In this document: positions 5,274 to 6,913 of the stretch, in pieces
Position numbering within the stretch: position 1 is the stretch's first letter
How the letters are laid out: each line of letters begins with the position of its first letter
Program-made: the position numbers and the translations under genes
Assembly: GCA_005777415.1 (NCBI GenBank)
Contig: SXMI01000025.1
Coordinates: 1 to 6,913, forward strand
Reading direction: 5' to 3'
DNA: 6,913 bases
Source: Actinomycetota bacterium
GTDB taxonomy: Bacteria > Actinomycetota > Acidimicrobiia > Acidimicrobiales > Microtrichaceae
The notes under the pieces: generated by a model
The model's database searches: none
The model's input: only the letters and a program-made list of their open reading frames with translations
Told to the model about the DNA's origin: nothing

Positions 5274-6629
5274 TCAGCCGGTCTGCGGCATCCAGTTGCC
5301 GTGGAACCCGTCGGGGACCCGTCGCCCCAGGTGGACCCGGGCCACGGGGCCGTCGCCGGGGTCGTCGGCGGCCAGGACCACCAGGTCGGTGGTCGCCTCG
5401 GCCCGGTCGGTGACCAGGCCGACCAGCCAGGCGTCGTCCTCGGCCGTGGATCCGTCACGGGGGACGACGACGAACTCCTGGGCGGCGCTGGTGGCACCCA
5501 GGTCGACCACCGTCGTCGTCCCCGACTGCAGGTCGTGGTGGTAGAGCGGGGCGTGTGCTGCGCCCGCGGTGGCGAGTCCGGCCGTGACCACCCAGCGGGT
5601 GGGCGTTCCCGTGCGGCGCTCGTCGACCCGGGGGAACTCCTGGGCCCGCTCGTCGAGGACCTCGGTCGACACCCGACCGGATGCCGGGTCGATCCGCCAC
5701 CGTTCGAGACGGGGGGTGCCCTCGTTGGGGCCGAGTCGGTCCCGGTCGAACATCCGCTCCCAGCGGCACACGTCGACCACGACGCCGCCGTCGGGGGTGT
5801 CGTGGGCGTTCGCCGGGTGGAACACGTAGCACGGGTCGAGCTCGACCCACTGCACCGAGGCGCCCGGGTCGTCCAGCCCGAGCAGGCCCACCCGGGCCGG
5901 CCGGTCGGGGTCCCAGGCGTAGGGGAACCGGGATCCGGCGACGGCCTCGTCCAGCCGGAAGGTGACGGGCAGGTCGAGCACCAGGACCCGGGACTCGGTG
6001 ATCGCCGTGTCGTGGACCATGAGCGACCCGCCGACCTCGATCGGCTCCTCACGGACGATCCGGGCGTCGGCATCGAGCACGACGTGTCGGACGGAGGTCT
6101 CGGTCCAGTGGTAGCCGATCGCGTGCGTGAGCCCGGTCCGCGGGTCGGTGTGCGGATGGGCGCTGAAGGACCCGCGGAGCGTTCCGCCGAACGGGTCGAT
6201 CGCCTCGGTGTCGAGCTCGTCCGACAGGCGGACCGGCCACTGGCCGGCCTCGACGATCGCCCAGGTGCAGCCACCGAGCTGGACGACGTTCGTGTTGACC
6301 GCCGCCGACGGTCCGCCGTCACGACGGTCGCCCGGAGTCGAGGGCTCGCCGAGCGCGGCCGTGACCTCGTCGGTGCGGACCCAGCGGTTCCGGTACCACT
6401 CGGCCCGGCCGTCGCGGAGCCGGATGCCGTGCACCATGCCGGCGCCGGTGAACCAGTGCTGGGTCGACGGGTCCGGGTCGATCGGGTTCGGACCGTTGCG
6501 GACGTAGCGGCCGTCGAGCTCCTCGGGGAGCGTGCCGGTCACCGGCAGGTCCGCCACGGTGACCTCATCGGCGACCGGGGCCAGGGCTCCCGTCACGTAG
6601 TCGCGGGCCGGTCCGGGGGAGTCGCTCAC
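5274..6629 (-). CDS. Carotenoid cleavage oxygenase (RPE65/CCD family)
   Basis: This 451-residue non-heme iron dioxygenase is of the seven-bladed beta-propeller family that cleaves carotenoids, apocarotenoids or stilbenes at a double bond. All four iron ligands are visible: H158 in SAHPHTDPRTG (156-166), H206 in MVHDTAITE (204-212), H271 in YVFHPANAHDT (268-278) and H443 in GFHGNWMP (441-448). Also present are RNGPNP (44-49), HWFTGAGMVHGIRL (58-71) and the EFPRVDERRTG segment (331-341). Length is typical for bacterial members. I start at GTG 6629-6627 because a TAGCGT -10 box ends seven bases upstream (leaderless), although the frame stays open further upstream into rnpB. The protein ends only eight residues after the last ligand. 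It is convergent with the phosphatase gene. No carotenoid synthesis gene is in the window, so the substrate is unknown. Confidence 0.95.
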   Translation of the reverse strand: MSDSPGPARDYVTGALAPVADEVTVADLPVTGTLPEELDGRYVRNGPNPIDPDPSTQHWFTGAGMVHGIRLRDGRAEWYRNRWVRTDEVTAALGEPSTPGDRRDGGPSAAVNTNVVQLGGCTWAIVEAGQWPVRLSDELDTEAIDPFGGTLRGSFSAHPHTDPRTGLTHAIGYHWTETSVRHVVLDADARIVREEPIEVGGSLMVHDTAITESRVLVLDLPVTFRLDEAVAGSRFPYAWDPDRPARVGLLGLDDPGASVQWVELDPCYVFHPANAHDTPDGGVVVDVCRWERMFDRDRLGPNEGTPRLERWRIDPASGRVSTEVLDERAQEFPRVDERRTGTPTRWVVTAGLATAGAAHAPLYHHDLQSGTTTVVDLGATSAAQEFVVVPRDGSTAEDDAWLVGLVTDRAEATTDLVVLAADDPGDGPVARVHLGRRVPDGFHGNWMPQTG

Positions 6630-6636
6630 GCGGTCG

Positions 6637-6642
6637 ACGCTA
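6637..6642 (-). promoter_or_regulatory. -10 box (TAGCGT) of a leaderless promoter for the carotenoid oxygenase gene
   Basis: Read on the minus strand, TAGCGT is followed by seven bases and then the GTG start at 6629, so transcription would begin at or next to the start codon. No Shine-Dalgarno site exists in the gap. The spacing matches the promoter of the zinc-ribbon gene. No clear -35 box is seen. Confidence 0.5.
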
Positions 6643-6687
6643 TCGGCCCGAACCCTTGTGATGACAGGGGTCCTGGCCGGTGGTGCT

Positions 6688-6913
6688 GGTGAGCCGGCCT
6701 GTAGGCGGGATTCTGTTCCCCGGCGCCTCACGGCGATCCGGTTCGGTGACCATCCATCTCTGCGGCCTACCCGAGGGTGCCTCGATCTCACGGGGAGACC
6801 TCGGCGGACGGGCCGCCCGTGCCCTCTGCTCGGCCTTGCTCCGGGTGGGGGTTACCCAGCCGCCACCGTCGCCGGCGACGCTGGTGCGCTCTTACCGCGC
6901 CGTTTCACCCATG
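6688..6913 (-). ncRNA. rnpB: RNase P RNA, 3' part (5' part lies beyond the window)
   Basis: This is the catalytic RNA of ribonuclease P, which trims tRNA 5' leaders. Read on the minus strand, conserved blocks of bacterial type A RNase P RNA appear in order: GGGTGAAACG then GCGGTAAGAGCGCACC (within 6911-6887), CACCCGGAGCAAGGCC (6847-6832), CGGGTAGGCCGC (6773-6762), and the 3' core ACAGAATCCCGCCTACAGG (within 6719-6698) containing the P4 3' strand. A self-complementary stretch at 6867-6880 fits the P12 hairpin. About 226 bases are present of an expected 380-420, so the 5' strands of P1, P2-P3 and P4 are missing. The 3' end is estimated from the P1 3' strand GGCCGGCTCACC and may be off by several bases. 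No T-tract terminator follows. Confidence 0.95.

Noticed and set aside
5256..5288. Possible bidirectional terminator between the phosphatase and the carotenoid oxygenase
   Set aside because: Only two 5-bp inverted repeats (5257-5261/5279-5283 and 5268-5272/5283-5287) with long loops exist, and there is no T-tract on either strand.
4904..6322. 472-codon minus-strand frame across the phosphatase and carotenoid oxygenase genes
   Set aside because: It is Ser/Arg/Pro/Thr low-complexity and overlaps two genes with complete catalytic motifs in other frames.
5301..6692. 463-codon plus-strand frame opposite the carotenoid oxygenase
   Set aside because: Antisense shadow; no domain pattern, and it runs into the RNase P RNA 3' end region.
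6867..6880. 14-bp perfect palindrome as a protein-binding operator
   Set aside because: It lies inside the RNase P RNA at the position of the P12 hairpin, which explains the self-complementarity.

Overview
The window is very GC-rich, densely coding DNA with GTG starts, 4-base GTGA gene overlaps, TANNNT -10 boxes placed at leaderless starts, and an F420-type luciferase-like enzyme. These traits suggest a high-GC actinobacterium. Acidimicrobiia (Ilumatobacter/Iamia-like) is my best guess, by inference from style and not from a search. The content looks like ordinary chromosome: no transposase, integrase, phage gene, CRISPR array or tRNA was seen.

Layout. On the minus strand, 1-122 holds the first codons of what is probably a Gfo/Idh/MocA-type NAD(P)-binding oxidoreductase, cut by the window edge. 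It lies directly downstream of a luciferase-like (probably F420-dependent) oxidoreductase at 127-1065. A 132-bp divergent intergenic region separates that gene from a plus-strand class A penicillin-binding protein (1198-3420), which has a complete GT51 domain, a complete transpeptidase domain and a Gly/Ser/Thr-rich tail. After 28 bp comes a tight plus-strand three-gene unit: a CT398-like coiled-coil/zinc-ribbon protein (3449-4162), a small membrane protein with some resemblance to the YdjM family (4159-4650), and a histidine phosphatase (4647-5258). Each pair is joined by a GTGA overlap.

Convergent to this unit, with only 15 bp between stop codons, is a minus-strand carotenoid cleavage oxygenase (5274-6629) with all four iron-binding histidines and a leaderless promoter. 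Upstream of it on the same strand is the 3' part of the RNase P RNA gene (rnpB), whose 5' part lies beyond the right edge.

How the genes relate. The PBP builds and crosslinks peptidoglycan. The zinc-ribbon/membrane/phosphatase unit is almost certainly translationally coupled, but its shared function is unknown. In many actinobacteria the zinc-ribbon gene sits beside an RNase H/phosphatase fusion; here a phosphatase without an RNase H domain occupies that place, with a membrane protein inserted. The LLM enzyme plus the partial oxidoreductase look like a small redox operon of unknown substrate. I see no clearly new defence or mobile system. The points most worth a second look are the TANNNT leaderless promoters, the altered zinc-ribbon/phosphatase operon, the clustered cysteines in the PBP, and the RNase P L15 region.
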